IMG/VR virus record: IMGVR_UViG_3300030107_005380
Location: 1 to 21,129 of that record
Reading direction: 5' to 3' (one strand)
Origin: a virus
Length of the DNA stretch: 21,129 nucleotides
The first letter of the stretch is position 1, and each line of letters opens with the position of its first letter. A program made the translations under genes and the position numbers. Below are positions 13,538-20,125 of the stretch, piece by piece. The notes under the pieces were generated by a model. It made no database searches and was not told where the DNA came from. It saw nothing but the letters and a program-made list of their open reading frames with translations.

Positions 13538-13841
13538 AACAATAAAGAAACAAGCAGAGAAACAATATGAACTAGGTTCTGATATGAATCAAAAAGTAGT
13601 GGCTAAATACTTTAACCCTGCAGGTAGTGGTACTTGGTACTTAATGAACACAGCACCAGATGATAGTGATTATGCTTGGGGTATAGTTGACCTATTTGCT
13701 GTCGAAATGGGTTCATTTAGAATATCAGAGTTAGAGAGTATTAAACTACCATTTGGTCTTGGTATTGAACGAGACCTGTTGTTTGAACCAATGAAGGCTA
13801 AAGATGTATGGGATAAATTAAACAGAGGAGAGCATGTATGA
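13521..13841 (+). CDS. DUF2958 domain protein
   Basis: A 106-residue protein that matches the DUF2958 pattern from start to end: K-Y-F-N-P-x-G-S-G-T-W-Y at residues 29-40, the acidic VEMGSFRISELES at 61-73 and the ending GLGIERDLLFEP at 79-90. DUF2958 proteins are small, found in phages, plasmids and integrative elements, and have no established biochemical role; they often sit among anti-restriction or accessory genes. A GAAAGGG leader precedes the ATG at 13521; a second in-frame ATG lies three codons later. The stop overlaps the next start as ATGA. Confidence 0.8.
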   Translation: MKLMTKTIKKQAEKQYELGSDMNQKVVAKYFNPAGSGTWYLMNTAPDDSDYAWGIVDLFAVEMGSFRISELESIKLPFGLGIERDLLFEPMKAKDVWDKLNRGEHV

Positions 13842-14047
13842 TAATAGATAATCCAGCTCATATAAAGCTGTATCAAATGGTTGTGCAAAAACAGGCTCTT
13901 AAATTAGAGATATATGGATTGAAGACAAGAGGTAGGTCTGCGTATTCTCTGATTAAAGAACAATACAAACTCAAAGGTAATAAGCAGAAAGTACTAGAGC
14001 AGTTCACTAAAATGATAGAAGACATAAAAATAAAGGAGATGCTGTAA
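13838..14047 (+). CDS. 69-residue basic early protein (LKLE..RGRSAY type)
   Basis: ATG overlaps the previous stop (ATGA). The protein is basic and helical: IKLYQMVVQKQALKLEIYGL, then KTRGRSAYSLIKEQYKLKG and KVLEQFTKMIED. I recall this L-x-x-a-L-k-L-E-i-x-G-x-x-x-R-G-r-S-a-y pattern as a conserved small protein in many marine phages, without a known function. Its shape would allow nucleic-acid binding. The stop is fused to the next ATG (TAATG). Confidence 0.75.
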   Translation: MIIDNPAHIKLYQMVVQKQALKLEIYGLKTRGRSAYSLIKEQYKLKGNKQKVLEQFTKMIEDIKIKEML

Positions 14048-14229
14048 TGGATATAAAGCTAGACTATGATGAATATCAGGCATTATGCAGTGTTGTTGAC
14101 TATCTGTATGATGATGAATTAAAACATTACGAAGAAGAAACAGAAGAAGGAGAGCATAATAAACATCATATATGGCACTCAGTTAAGACTCTGTCACTAA
14201 TGTTAAAAGAATATCAAATGAAAGGATAA
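14047..14229 (+). CDS. 60-residue acidic early protein
   Basis: Start overlaps the previous stop. Very acidic helical protein (YDEYQALCSVVDYLYDDELK, then EEETEEGEHNKHH). An acid-rich miniprotein of this size could mimic DNA and block a host nucleic-acid-binding protein, but nothing beyond charge supports that. No family recognised. Confidence 0.65.
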   Translation: MDIKLDYDEYQALCSVVDYLYDDELKHYEEETEEGEHNKHHIWHSVKTLSLMLKEYQMKG

Positions 14230-14233
14230 ACAA

Positions 14234-14683
14234 ATGAATAAACATAAACTAATGCTGGATATATTAAAAGATACAAGAGACTACTATGATGCTGACCCAG
14301 ATAATCGTAGAAGTATATCTGAAGATGGAGAGTGTCTATATACTTGGGGAAAAACTCATTGTGCAGTTGGCAGATACTTGAAAGAAGATTATCAAAGAGA
14401 AGACTGGGATAACAACAATGAGTCTGTTAATGAGCTTTGTGAATGGTCTCCTGAAGTATGGGATATAGATTGGGCTGTACGTGATGAGGTGAAAGGTATT
14501 AATCCAAAGTTCTGGAGAGACTTACAAGACTTTCATGACAATAGACATAATTGGATATGTGAAGAAACTTTTTTCCCACCTGGTGATGAGAGAGAAAACT
14601 TACCTACAGGTATATCAGATGAGGGTAAGGCTCACTATGTAGGCATACAAGACAGAATAGCAGAGGGGGAATATGATGGATAA
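14234..14683 (+). CDS. 149-residue early protein with CLYTWGKTHCAVGRYL motif
   Basis: The start uses a GAAAGGATAAACAA cassette almost identical to that at 13228. The notable motif is G-E-C-L-Y-T-W-G-K-T-H-C-A-V-G-R-Y-L near residues 32-49. A C-x-Y-x(n)-G-x-x-C-A-x-G-R element occurs in small phage and bacterial proteins of unknown function that I recall as DUF6197-like. The rest is acidic and Trp-rich (CEWSPEVWDIDWAVRDEV). The 3' end overlaps the next gene by 11 bases. Function unknown. Confidence 0.7.
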   Translation: MNKHKLMLDILKDTRDYYDADPDNRRSISEDGECLYTWGKTHCAVGRYLKEDYQREDWDNNNESVNELCEWSPEVWDIDWAVRDEVKGINPKFWRDLQDFHDNRHNWICEETFFPPGDERENLPTGISDEGKAHYVGIQDRIAEGEYDG

Positions 14684-14900
14684 AACATATTGTAGAGGCT
14701 GTAAAGCAGAGGAAGAAATGCACAGACCAATAGGTCAGCATTGGTGGGCAAGATATGATGTATATGGTATATTCACAGGAATCTATTGTGATGATTGTTA
14801 TAACTCTGATGATAGTGATAGATACCCATATAAGAAAACAAGCTATGCTCACGAACTGGAACATAATGAACATATCTGGTCAGAAGAAGAGAGGTATTAA
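14673..14900 (+). CDS. 75-residue zinc-binding early protein
   Basis: Contains CRGC at residues 7-10 and CDDC at about 39-42, a four-cysteine zinc site, with YDVYGIFTGIYCDDCY between and around the second pair. The pattern RYD..GI..G..CD.C is one I recall from small marine phage proteins. The C-terminus is charged and ends SEEERY. The ATG lies within the end of the previous gene, with an AGAGGGGGA purine tract upstream. Function unknown. Confidence 0.75.
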   Translation: MMDKTYCRGCKAEEEMHRPIGQHWWARYDVYGIFTGIYCDDCYNSDDSDRYPYKKTSYAHELEHNEHIWSEEERY

Positions 14901-14901
14901 T

Positions 14902-15168
14902 ATGACTAAGCATGAATACTGTAGTCTTGAAACACTTGAAGGTATAGAAAAAGCTGAAAGGTTAAAACAAGATGGTTGGATTATAACTAATAGCACACCA
15001 TTCTCAGTAACAATGATTGAGTGTGAACATGATAACACAGAATACATACCATACGAAAGTGATACAAATGTACAGGAGAACTACATTTGCTTAGACTGTG
15101 GTATTAACTTACCATTACCAGAGGAGGATGTAGATGAGCAAATTAAAGAACATACTGTTAGAACTTGA
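14902..15168 (+). CDS. 88-residue zinc-ribbon early protein
   Basis: ATG 14902 follows the previous stop by one base, with GAGAGG upstream; a longer in-frame extension back to 14755 lies inside the previous gene and is rejected. The protein has a helical N-terminus (LEGIEKAERLKQDGWIITNS), then CEHDNTEYIP and CLDCGINLPLPEED, a C-x-H...C-x-x-C zinc ribbon. The CLDCG..LP.PE.D ending is seen in other marine phage small proteins. The gene overlaps the next one by 35 bases. Confidence 0.75.
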   Translation: MTKHEYCSLETLEGIEKAERLKQDGWIITNSTPFSVTMIECEHDNTEYIPYESDTNVQENYICLDCGINLPLPEEDVDEQIKEHTVRT

Positions 15169-15316
15169 AGCTAATCAGAGAGATTATGACAAATACTATT
15201 CTGAGCATGGGCATAGGTCTAACGACAGCTTTATAAATCTTGGTTGGTTAGAGTGTGCAAGGTTTATAGACAAACAGTTTGATGTACAAGACAAAACAAT
15301 AAACAAAGGAGAGTAA
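15134..15316 (+). CDS. 60-residue early protein
   Basis: ATG preceded by an ideal AGGAGG, embedded in the coding end of the previous gene. The protein is helical and charged (KLKNILLELEANQRDYDKYY), with an aromatic centre FINLGWLECARF. No family recognised. Confidence 0.65.
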   Translation: MSKLKNILLELEANQRDYDKYYSEHGHRSNDSFINLGWLECARFIDKQFDVQDKTINKGE

Positions 15317-15317
15317 A

Positions 15318-15617
15318 ATGACAGCATTAGAGTACGAATTAATGTGTGCTATTGGTAGTGCTATTGATTTAGTAGCTGACTTTAGTGATGAAATGGATGA
15401 TTTTGCCTGCGACATTAGTGATAAAAAAAATTACATAAGGGCAAATGAATTAGCATATGATGTATTAGAAATAAATGATGTACTAGCGAATGTCTTTAAT
15501 TCAACTGTAGAAAATAATAAAGAAGAATGGAACAGCTTTTTGAAGGCAGAGTCTGACATTATATATAAAAAACATATAAACCAAAAAGAAAGGAGAATAC
15601 AAGATGGCACAGTTTAA
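15318..15617 (+). CDS. 99-residue acidic helical early protein
   Basis: ATG preceded by GGAGAG, one base after the previous stop. The first 40 residues are strongly acidic (IDLVADFSDEMDDFACDISD). The remainder is helical with a basic tail (KKHINQKERRIQDGTV). The end overlaps the next gene by 14 bases. No family recognised. Confidence 0.65.
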   Translation: MTALEYELMCAIGSAIDLVADFSDEMDDFACDISDKKNYIRANELAYDVLEINDVLANVFNSTVENNKEEWNSFLKAESDIIYKKHINQKERRIQDGTV

Positions 15618-15849
15618 AGCAGAAATACAAGGCAATAGAGGTAGTGTATCAAGATTAGGACATAAAACAACAGGAATACAGAGTCATACTTGTGGATGGG
15701 ATACAGGTATAAGAGTAGAAGGTCATCACGATGAAGAACTTGGAGATATATTCTTAGTATGGCAGACAAGTGGTTCACACAGAAGACATAGAGATGTGCT
15801 GATAGGCAAATTAGTTGGTGACAGCTTTCAAGCACAGGAGAATACATAA
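15604..15849 (+). CDS. 81-residue early protein (IQGNRG-SRLG type)
   Basis: ATG preceded by AAAGGAGAA. The protein begins MAQFKAEIQGNRGSVSRLGH, then GWDTGIRVEGHHDEELGDIF and ends with SHRRHRDVLIGKLV. The QGNRG..SRLG...SG...H..GWD.GI.V pattern is a small conserved phage protein that I recall from marine and other phages; no function is established. It looks like a compact beta fold. Confidence 0.75.
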   Translation: MAQFKAEIQGNRGSVSRLGHKTTGIQSHTCGWDTGIRVEGHHDEELGDIFLVWQTSGSHRRHRDVLIGKLVGDSFQAQENT

Positions 15850-15924
15850 ATGATAATGGATATTATTTGTTATATATTCTTTGCAGTATTGGTAATAGAG
15901 ATAATTAACAATATAAGGAGATAA
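15850..15924 (+). CDS. 24-residue membrane miniprotein
   Basis: A very short frame with an AGGAG Shine-Dalgarno nine bases upstream and placed one base after the previous stop and two bases before the next ATG. The sequence MIMDIICYIFFAVLVIEIIN followed by NIRR is one hydrophobic helix with a basic end, typical of a single-pass membrane peptide. Without it there would be a 77-base gap in an otherwise gap-free gene array. Confidence 0.55.
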   Translation: MIMDIICYIFFAVLVIEIINNIRR

Positions 15925-15926
15925 GC

Positions 15927-16151
15927 ATGGTACAGTTTAAACGTTGTGATAAAAGAGATATATATGAAATAATCGTATCAGGAGATACAGTTATTGGGCA
16001 TATATCTGAGGAAGATAATATAACATTATATAATGCAGAGTCAACCACTCTAGTGAGGAATGTACTTCTTCATTGGACAGAGTATGGATTTCAACTGTCA
16101 AGAGACCTAGATGATTTTGCAGATAATACAACAGATAAAAAAGGAGAGTAA
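15927..16151 (+). CDS. 74-residue early protein
   Basis: ATG preceded by AAGGAGATAAGC. Predicted beta-rich N-terminal half (DIYEIIVSGDTVIGHISEED) and an acidic C-terminal helix (SRDLDDFADNTTDKKGE). No family recognised. It lies two bases before the next gene. Confidence 0.65.
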   Translation: MVQFKRCDKRDIYEIIVSGDTVIGHISEEDNITLYNAESTTLVRNVLLHWTEYGFQLSRDLDDFADNTTDKKGE

Positions 16152-16153
16152 CT

Positions 16154-16618
16154 ATGGGATTTGATTTATATGGAGTAAAGCCAAATATAACAACACCAGA
16201 GCCACCAAAGCCAAAGTTTAATGGTGAGAAATGGAATGATAAAGAACTTGAGCAGTATGATAAGTGGGATGAATGGAGAGTTAAATCAGGTGGATATTTC
16301 AGAGCTAATGTATGGTTTTGGAGACCACTATGGATGTTTGTATCTGGTGTTTGTGATGATATACTTACAGAAAAAGATATACTAAGAGGTGAATACAATG
16401 ATGGTCATAGAATAAGTAAAACAAAATCAGAGAAGATAGCAAAACGATTATATTCTATGCTTGACAATGGGCAGGTTGAAGATTATGAGAGAGAATTTAA
16501 GAGAGAACGAGAATCTTTAGCTGATGATAATTGGAATAAACATTATCCATTTGATAAACAAGTAGTACGTGAGTTTGCTGATTTCTGTGCTAATTGTGGA
16601 GGGTTTGAAATATGCTAG
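16154..16618 (+). CDS. MGFDLYG..FWRPLW phage protein, unknown function
   Basis: A 154-residue protein preceded by AAGGAGAG. Conserved landmarks are MGFDLYG at the N-terminus, GGYFRANVWFWRPLW at residues 46-60, CDDIL, the YNDGHRIS element, and a C-terminal YPFDKQVVREFADFCANCGG. This combination is a recurrent phage protein that I recall from marine phages; its role has not been assigned as far as I know. It is highly aromatic and soluble. The stop lies inside the start of the next membrane miniprotein. Confidence 0.8.
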   Translation: MGFDLYGVKPNITTPEPPKPKFNGEKWNDKELEQYDKWDEWRVKSGGYFRANVWFWRPLWMFVSGVCDDILTEKDILRGEYNDGHRISKTKSEKIAKRLYSMLDNGQVEDYEREFKRERESLADDNWNKHYPFDKQVVREFADFCANCGGFEIC

Positions 16619-16749
16619 ATAAATATGAAATACTTAGACTTATTACATTAGCAGTAAGAAATGCTGGAGCATTTATGGTTTGGATGCTGTTACTTGGTGC
16701 TTGTATTATGATGTGGTATTTTGTATTTACAATACTAGAAATAATATAA
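16612..16749 (+). CDS. 45-residue single-pass membrane miniprotein
   Basis: ATG at 16612 is embedded in the end of the previous gene and has GGAGGG eight bases upstream. The N-terminus MLDKYEILRLITLAVRNAGA is followed by a long hydrophobic helix, FMVWMLLLGACIMMWYFVF, ending TILEII. It is a second membrane miniprotein in the early region and lies just before the structured RNA at 16759-16836. Confidence 0.6.
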   Translation: MLDKYEILRLITLAVRNAGAFMVWMLLLGACIMMWYFVFTILEII

Positions 16750-16758
16750 CAATAATAA

Positions 16759-16836
16759 GGGGTAAGTTACGCTGTCTTACTAACAGCAGTGGTTTCATTC
16801 ATTTACCACACGCCTTTCTGACTTGCCCCTTTTTTT
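16759..16836 (+). terminator. Multibranched hairpin with T-tract (terminator or attenuator)
   Basis: An outer nine-base stem GGGGTAAGT (16759-16767) pairs with ACTTGCCCC (16821-16829) with one G-U. It encloses two perfect five-base hairpins: GCTGT/ACAGC with a 7-base loop, and GTGGT/ACCAC with an 11-base loop. Seven T residues follow. The Shine-Dalgarno AAGGAG of the 457-residue gene starts directly after the T-tract. It can act as a terminator of the small-gene transcript, or as an attenuator controlling the next gene. The branched form is unusual for a simple terminator; it was tested as a tRNA and does not fit. Confidence 0.65.
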
Positions 16837-16848
16837 AAGGAGATTAAA

Positions 16849-18222
16849 ATGGTATCAAATAAAATGTGTCATTACGAAAGAACTATTGAGTTTGGAAAGT
16901 CGTACCCTGAAACTAACTATTGGAACATTGCATATAACATAGAGCCATTATTTGAAAAATTACAAAGAATGGCTAAGTCACGACTTGATATGGCAAAGCT
17001 CTATCTCAATAAGGAGAATGAAAAAATACTTCTTGAAAGTATGGCAGAAATTAATGCTGAATGGAAACAGAATATTCAAACTAGCATAAATAGGGACAGA
17101 GACAGTGATGCAGTCAATGTTGAAGAAAAATCCAAACTATTTTGGACTATGTTTAAGTTTTATACTAGCAATAAGAGAGTATTCAGATTGACAAATAATC
17201 TTGCTATGGCAATGGATGATACTAATGTGAATAATTTTATGGGATATGTAAACATTCCATATGATTCTATATATCTATCATTTCCACCAGAATATTTCAA
17301 ATACAGAAAGATGGCAAAATTAGATGACATGAGGATGCCCTGGACTACAAGTGAAGTTGATCAGTGGCTTAAAGAATCTAAATCTATTAATGAAAAAGAA
17401 GGAATTAACACTACATCCTCAGTACATCCCAAATTAATAGATTTAGAATTAGCTGGCATTAAAGAACCTGACGAAATAAAAAGAGTTTTCAATGGAAATC
17501 GACCAGAAGGAGTATACTTGGACATTGAAAATAATCAATTAAATATGCATGTAGTACTAAAGCCTCACAATTACAGGTATTCAATATTTCATGAAAGCAC
17601 ATATAAAATGAGTATTGAAATAAACAGTGATAAAAGCATTAAAAATATAATTAATAATACTATTGAAGATTTTGAGTTAAATTCTAAACCTTCTGTAGAA
17701 ATTATAGATGGTCATGATTTTATGTTAAACGCTATGTACAACATAGATAAAGAAAATAATTATACTGAATTTATAGATAGACAAAAAGCTAAAAAAGAAG
17801 AAATGAAATCTATTATAATATTGACATTAAAAACTTTAGCATATATAAATTCAGCAAATCAAGACGTTAATAGGGTCAATGCTCCAAGTAAAAAAATAAT
17901 AAATAAAAAGAAGTTTAAAAAGCACCCCTTCAGAATAAAATCAAGACTCCCATATTATAGTATAGGAGATGATATAAAAATTAATAATAAACCTACATTA
18001 GATGTTGAATCCACAGGAACAGGCAAATCATTAACAACAAGATTTATGGTAAGGGGTCATTATCATCATTTCTGGAAAATAAGAACTGAGGAGATAACTG
18101 ATAGTATGGTAGTAAAAACTAATGAGGATGGTAAGGTATTGATACGGAAATGGATTGCCCCATATTGGAAAGGGTCAGAATATGGAGACGTAGTATTAAA
18201 AAATTATAAAGTAACTGTATAA
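16849..18222 (+). CDS. AcrVA2-like protein (possible anti-Cas12a-type early protein)
   Basis: A 457-residue protein, the largest of the early region, with AAGGAG before the ATG. Landmarks in order: NKRVFRLTNNLAMAMDDT (residues 108-125), IYLSFPPEYF (141-150), GVYLDIENNQLNMHVVL (221-237), LKTLAYINSANQDV (327-340), VRGHYHHFWK (401-410), and RKWIAPYWKGSEYGD (433-447). The order R-x-Y/F-x-L-D, then cvYi/iYlsfP, then L-x-Y-i-x-x-x-x-D-v, then VRGH-HxxW and WI-P-W closely follows what I recall of AcrVA2 and its many phage relatives. AcrVA2 lowers Cas12a by acting on its mRNA during translation. A GTGKS near residue 390 is not a proper P-loop. Function in this phage is an inference. Confidence 0.6.
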   Translation: MVSNKMCHYERTIEFGKSYPETNYWNIAYNIEPLFEKLQRMAKSRLDMAKLYLNKENEKILLESMAEINAEWKQNIQTSINRDRDSDAVNVEEKSKLFWTMFKFYTSNKRVFRLTNNLAMAMDDTNVNNFMGYVNIPYDSIYLSFPPEYFKYRKMAKLDDMRMPWTTSEVDQWLKESKSINEKEGINTTSSVHPKLIDLELAGIKEPDEIKRVFNGNRPEGVYLDIENNQLNMHVVLKPHNYRYSIFHESTYKMSIEINSDKSIKNIINNTIEDFELNSKPSVEIIDGHDFMLNAMYNIDKENNYTEFIDRQKAKKEEMKSIIILTLKTLAYINSANQDVNRVNAPSKKIINKKKFKKHPFRIKSRLPYYSIGDDIKINNKPTLDVESTGTGKSLTTRFMVRGHYHHFWKIRTEEITDSMVVKTNEDGKVLIRKWIAPYWKGSEYGDVVLKNYKVTV

Positions 18223-18236
18223 AAAAGGAGACAATA

Positions 18237-18737
18237 ATGGAAAATAATATAGTATCTAGGAATAAATACTTTAAAAGTAGAAATAACAATAGGGTAACAG
18301 AACCAAAGGCAATAGAATATTTAACAAAAAGAAAAATCAGACATGTTAGATTTGGACTCGATGCTTTAGATTCTGATGCTCCAATATGGAAAATACCAGA
18401 GCCTTTAAGAGCAATACCTGATTATATTGTATTTAGCAAGTATGACCAGCCATACTTTTTTGAGGCTAAAGGTTTTGTAGGTAAGGTAAAACTAAAAACA
18501 AGAGATTTAAGAAATTACAAAACATGGAATGAATATCTTGAAATTATAATGTTTCTGTATAATATTCCTGATGATTCATATTTACAAATACAATTTAATC
18601 AAATTGTTAAAATAATAAAAGAACAAAAACCAGAAATCAAGTCATATCCTGAGAGTAAGAATAATACTTATTACGAACTACCAGTGAACTGGCTGCCAGA
18701 TTTCAAACAAATGGAGAGCTTGAATGAAGATAAATAA
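18237..18737 (+). CDS. PD-(D/E)XK superfamily nuclease
   Basis: A 166-residue protein with AAAAAGGAG before the ATG. The core reads TEPKAIEYL (E22/E27, residues 21-29), IPDYIVFSK with P61-D62, and YFFEAKGF with E76-A77-K78, followed by KTRDLRNYKTWNE. This is the E ... PD ... ExK arrangement of small PD-(D/E)XK enzymes such as Holliday junction resolvases and VRR-NUC-like endonucleases. It would cut branched or damaged phage DNA during recombination or late DNA processing. Position near the Cas4-like nuclease and annealing protein supports a recombination role. The exact subfamily cannot be told. Confidence 0.75.
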   Translation: MENNIVSRNKYFKSRNNNRVTEPKAIEYLTKRKIRHVRFGLDALDSDAPIWKIPEPLRAIPDYIVFSKYDQPYFFEAKGFVGKVKLKTRDLRNYKTWNEYLEIIMFLYNIPDDSYLQIQFNQIVKIIKEQKPEIKSYPESKNNTYYELPVNWLPDFKQMESLNEDK

Positions 18738-19005
18738 AGAAACTGCCAAGAAGTATATATATGATACTAATGGTAAAATATTCTCTGCTGTCTTTACAAA
18801 GAAAGATGGTGAGAAAAGAACAATGATATGCAGGCAAGGTGTGTCTAAATATGTCAAAGGAGTTGGTTTAAAGTTTAAACCAGAAGTACGTAATCTAATT
18901 GGTGTATTTGATATGAAAAAAGAAGCATACAGATTTATTAACATAAACACGCTTGAGCAAATAACTGTTCAAGGTAAAACATACACAATAAAGGAGATAA
19001 AATAA
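18724..19005 (+). CDS. WYL_2/Sm-like SH3-barrel small protein
   Basis: A 93-residue basic protein that overlaps the nuclease gene by 14 bases. The features GKIFSAVFTKKDGEKRTMIC, then RQGVSKYVKGVGLKFKPE and LIGVFDMKKEAYRFINI fit the WYL_2 (formerly DUF2693) SH3-barrel family seen in phages. These domains are thought to bind nucleic acids or nucleotides. The stop TAA overlaps the next ATG as TAATG. Confidence 0.7.
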   Translation: MKINKETAKKYIYDTNGKIFSAVFTKKDGEKRTMICRQGVSKYVKGVGLKFKPEVRNLIGVFDMKKEAYRFININTLEQITVQGKTYTIKEIK

Positions 19006-19844
19006 TGTCAACAAAAACAAAAGAAACAAGTACACTAACAATAGAGAGTTTCATTGATTCCTCAGAGTACAATACAAATGATCCAATAAGGATAGAATGT
19101 GGAGTAACTACTGATAAAACAATCTTTAAGCCTTATTTCGCACAAAGACCATTAAATGAAGAAAGATGCAAAAAAATAGCAAAAGAAATGAAAAAGCATG
19201 GAAATTTCTCAGCTGTTGATTGTGTTAAAAAAGGAAGATATTTATATGTTTGGGATGGACAACATGTTCTTAGGGCTGCAGAGCTAGCAGGCAAGCCTAT
19301 CAACTATGATGTTTATAATAAAGTTCCTGAATATATATTATCTATTAAAAATGGTAATACAAAGGCATGGACTTTAGAAGTAACACACAACTATTTCCTT
19401 GAAATGGCTGATCCTGTTGCCAATGAAGTACAAGACTTTATAGAATATACAGGAACTATCCTAAAGAGACCTGTGAAATTAACAGCAGCATTGAGATTGT
19501 TATCTGGCATATATTCAAATCAACACTATAAAGATCGCAATTATAAAATAATTGATAGACCTAAAGCAGAAAAAATTGTAAAATGTCTTGTAGATATTGC
19601 AAAATATAAATACTTTGCAACAGATTCCAAGTTTGTTTCTTCTTTTCAATTAGTTTACAACTCAGGCTTGTATGATCATTCTGTAATGAAAAAGAGGCTT
19701 CGTACTGGACATATGCAATTACACAATCAATTAAAAATTAAAGATATTGTAAAAGGCATTGAGAATTGTTATAATTATAGAAGCAGAAGTGAGTATGTGG
19801 ACTTCATGTCAGCTTGTGGGATTGCAAGAAATAAGACTAGATGA
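19005..19844 (+). CDS. ParB/Srx-fold nuclease-like protein
   Basis: A 279-residue protein. The N-terminal domain has NEERCKKIAKEMKKHGNFSA and YVWDGQHVLRAAELAGKPIN; the D-G-Q-H at 84-87 and the preceding helix match the ParB/sulfiredoxin superfamily, where the corresponding G-x-x-R/H motif binds nucleotide. The C-terminal half is helical and basic. Phage members may be nucleases, partition-like or modification-associated proteins. It has no ParB HTH that I can identify. The TGA stop forms part of the first TGAGAC repeat downstream. Confidence 0.7.
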   Translation: MSTKTKETSTLTIESFIDSSEYNTNDPIRIECGVTTDKTIFKPYFAQRPLNEERCKKIAKEMKKHGNFSAVDCVKKGRYLYVWDGQHVLRAAELAGKPINYDVYNKVPEYILSIKNGNTKAWTLEVTHNYFLEMADPVANEVQDFIEYTGTILKRPVKLTAALRLLSGIYSNQHYKDRNYKIIDRPKAEKIVKCLVDIAKYKYFATDSKFVSSFQLVYNSGLYDHSVMKKRLRTGHMQLHNQLKIKDIVKGIENCYNYRSRSEYVDFMSACGIARNKTR

Positions 19845-19880
19845 GACAATGATACAAATATGAGACTATTTGAGACTATT
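19842..19880 (+). repeat. TGAGAC direct repeats (operator or iteron candidate)
   Basis: TGAGACTATT is repeated perfectly in tandem at 19861-19870 and 19871-19880. A third TGAGAC (followed by AATGA) lies at 19842-19847. The repeats precede a long AT-rich stretch and the promoter-like sequence for the ribbon-helix-helix gene. Short direct repeats at one-turn spacing are typical operators of RHH proteins and also resemble replication iterons. Confidence 0.5.
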
Positions 19881-19965
19881 AACGAGAGATAAAATATTTA
19901 TAATATTTATTAAATATATGTTGTTAATATCATTTAATATATTATAAATTTAAACATAATCACAC
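19881..19965 (+). promoter_or_regulatory. AT-rich region with promoter for RHH gene
   Basis: Almost pure A/T with TAAATATATG- and ATATTTATAATATT-type runs. TTGTTA at 19921-19926 and TATAAA at 19943-19948 are 16 bases apart, a plausible sigma70 promoter about 37 bases before the ATG at 19985. The AT-richness next to direct repeats would also suit a DNA-unwinding element. Confidence 0.45.
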
Positions 19966-19984
19966 ATTGAGATAAGGGAGATAC

Positions 19985-20125
19985 ATGGAAAAAAAGCATT
20001 CGACTTATATGCTAAAAATTTCTAATGATTTGTTTAGAAAGTTCAAAATCAAATCACTTGAAAATAATGATGCGAATTACAGAGAAACTCTATTAAGACT
20101 AATAGAAGACTATGTGAGAACATGA
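19985..20125 (+). CDS. 46-residue ribbon-helix-helix DNA-binding protein
   Basis: A short frame with AAGGGAG five bases before the ATG. The sequence has the RHH pattern: a basic beta strand (KKHSTYMLKIS), then helix NDLFRKFKIKSLENNDA and a second helix NYRETLLRLIEDYV. This is the length and spacing of the Arc/MetJ/CopG core, which binds DNA as a dimer through the strand. The end overlaps the next gene as ATGA. Upstream TGAGAC repeats make autoregulation likely. Confidence 0.75.
   Translation: MEKKHSTYMLKISNDLFRKFKIKSLENNDANYRETLLRLIEDYVRT

Noticed and set aside
16759-16829. tRNA gene: 7-base acceptor-like GGGGTAA/TTGCCCC ends and about 72 bases length
   Set aside because: There is no D-arm or T-arm consensus, no TTC-type T loop, and the central hairpin loop has 11 bases rather than 7; the T-tract fits a terminator better.
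18010-18035. Walker A P-loop (TGTGKS) in the 457-residue protein
   Set aside because: The glycine/alanine expected five residues before GK is a glutamate, and no Walker B follows; the region sits just before the AcrVA2-like C-terminus.
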